Positions 15,078 to 15,828 of a DNA stretch of 15,828 nt are shown in pieces. This stretch comes from JASGDB01 sp049841315. Lineage in GTDB: Bacteria > Bacteroidota > Bacteroidia > Flavobacteriales > Weeksellaceae. The translations under genes and the position numbers were made by a program. Positions within the stretch are counted from its first letter, which is position 1. The number at the start of each line of letters is the position of its first letter. Under the pieces are notes generated by a model. That model worked only from the letters and a program-made list of their open reading frames with translations, had not been told where the DNA came from and searched no databases. Where the stretch lies: NCBI GenBank assembly GCA_049841315.1, contig JASGDB010000028.1:1-15828 (forward strand), read 5' to 3'.

Positions 15078-15762
15078 ACTTCGGGCGTTTTATGGTTTGC
15101 AGGGAAATTTTTGAAGAAATGTTACTGCTCGATTGTAATTCACTATGAAGAAAAGGCATTGCGTTTTTTAGGGAAGATTTCCAATTTGTTATCGGTTTGT
15201 CGTAGCCATTTTTCCACTGGTTTCCGAGCCAATTGTTGTATTTTGCTTCAATAAGATTTTCCAATTCGGGAACGTAGTTTTCCAATGTTTTTGCGTATTG
15301 CATAAATTCTTCCAAAGAAGGAGTATTTCCGGAAACCGGAATGATAGTTACCGGAGGAATTTTCGGAGGATTGTCTGTTGCCAAATTTTCATTCAGAGGA
15401 TTTTCACTTTTCTGTAAAGGTTTTCCGGCGGTTTTCTTTTTTTTCGGAATTGACTTTTGGGGATTTTCAAAATCAGACAGCACAGGCGAATATTCCCGAA
15501 GAATTTTGTATTGTCCCGGAAGTCCGTTTTGTAATTGGTATTGAATCATTCCCAAGTTGCTGAGTTTTTGGCGTAAAGAAATAATGGTCGGTCTTGTGAT
15601 TTTCAGCCGTTCGCAAATTTCGGTGTCCGAGAGTTTGAAATCGTGTTCATCGTTTTTTGTCCATATTTCCAGCAAAAAAAGATAGAGGGAAACCGCAACT
15701 GCTCCCAACGGCTGTTTTTCGTTGTGCTGCCAAAAACGGCGGATTAATTCCGAATAATTCAT
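15061..15762 (-). CDS. Winged-helix protein, possibly replication-related
   Basis: This 233-residue protein starts MNYSELIRRFWQHNEKQPLG. Residues about 20-90 look like a winged helix-turn-helix (LSDTEICERLKITRPTIISL as recognition region, LGMIQYQLQNGLPGQYKIL as wing). A Lys/Pro-rich linker follows (about 95-140), then a C-terminal helical part with NNWLGNQWKNGYDKPITNWK, reminiscent of the C-termini of replication-initiation helper proteins of mobile elements. I cannot name a family. The start overlaps the upstream gene's stop (ATGA). The last codons (KSIFDG, TAG at 15061-15063) lie on the junction with the IS1 scrap, so the C-terminus may have been altered by the insertion. Composition matches the left flank. 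Confidence 0.65.
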   Translation of the reverse strand: MNYSELIRRFWQHNEKQPLGAVAVSLYLFLLEIWTKNDEHDFKLSDTEICERLKITRPTIISLRQKLSNLGMIQYQLQNGLPGQYKILREYSPVLSDFENPQKSIPKKKKTAGKPLQKSENPLNENLATDNPPKIPPVTIIPVSGNTPSLEEFMQYAKTLENYVPELENLIEAKYNNWLGNQWKNGYDKPITNWKSSLKNAMPFLHSELQSSSNISSKISLQTIKRPKSIFDG

Positions 15763-15828
15763 TTTTTATGAAGAGCCATAAGTTCCATTGCTTTCTCTTT
15801 ATCAATGATAATATGATGTCCGTTCTGA
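15759..15828 (-). CDS. 3' end of an upstream gene, cut by window edge
   Basis: The minus-strand frame reads QNGHHIIIDKEKAMELMALH then two Lys and TGA at 15759-15761, overlapping the ATG of the next gene by the ATGA arrangement. Only about 23 residues are visible, so the product cannot be named. The overlap suggests an operon with the winged-helix gene. Confidence 0.6.
   Translation of the reverse strand, partial: QNGHHIIIDKEKAMELMALHKK

Noticed and set aside
1..15828. CRISPR arrays, tRNA or rRNA genes
   Set aside because: I saw no regularly spaced repeats, tRNA-like arms or rRNA segments in any part of the window.

Overview
The window looks like accessory DNA from a Bacteroidota of the Flavobacteriia, probably a Chryseobacterium-type Weeksellaceae. 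Three things point that way: AT-rich genes without Shine-Dalgarno sequences, IS982-family remnants of the kind seen in that group, and a PRTRC (ParB-related, ThiF-related cassette) gene at the left edge. The taxon is an inference.

Left flank (1-1560): the C-terminal part of a PRTRC-system ThiF-family protein, a 142-aa hypothetical gene, a strong terminator, two further long inverted repeats in non-coding DNA, and a short minus-strand ORF that may have lost its 5' end. Right flank (15061-15828): a minus-strand winged-helix protein, possibly replication-related, and the last codons of the gene before it. A sampled line of the right flank is 40% GC and a sampled line of the interior is 28% GC. 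The two flanks look like one conjugative or plasmid-type backbone, and the interior like cargo.

Junctions: the left side carries a short internally deleted IS982-type scrap (1617-1720) and a decayed IS982 transposase (1787-2737). The right side carries the N-terminal piece of an IS1-family transposase (14862-15077). The cargo between them (2999-14861) is intact, all on the plus strand, and almost gapless.

The cargo is a RiPP (ribosomally made, modified peptide) operon of the grasp-with-spasm type. In order it holds: an outer-membrane beta-barrel protein with a TonB-receptor-like plug; a DUF6734-like protein with a glycosyltransferase-like DGD motif; four precursor peptides of 52-58 aa with a KINLxEFK...LLxxKGG leader; an ATP-grasp ligase (GwsG); a 77-aa protein of unknown role; a SPASM-domain protein without a radical-SAM CxxxCxxC motif (GwsS); a peptidase-C39 ABC exporter; a 54-aa single-span membrane protein; a VKOR-thioredoxin fusion with a C39-like N-terminal domain; and a DUF6625-like protein with another DxD motif.

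Proposed pathway, inferred from family knowledge and gene order: GwsG and GwsS act on the precursors bound through their leaders, probably joining Asp/Glu side chains to Ser/Thr. The C39 ABC protein cuts after Gly-Gly and exports the core. The VKOR-thioredoxin protein forms disulfides among the conserved core cysteines. The DUF6734 and DUF6625 proteins may glycosylate the peptide or the cell surface, and the barrel protein may take part in outer-membrane passage, uptake or self-protection. No regulator, HlyD-type adaptor or TolC homologue is present.
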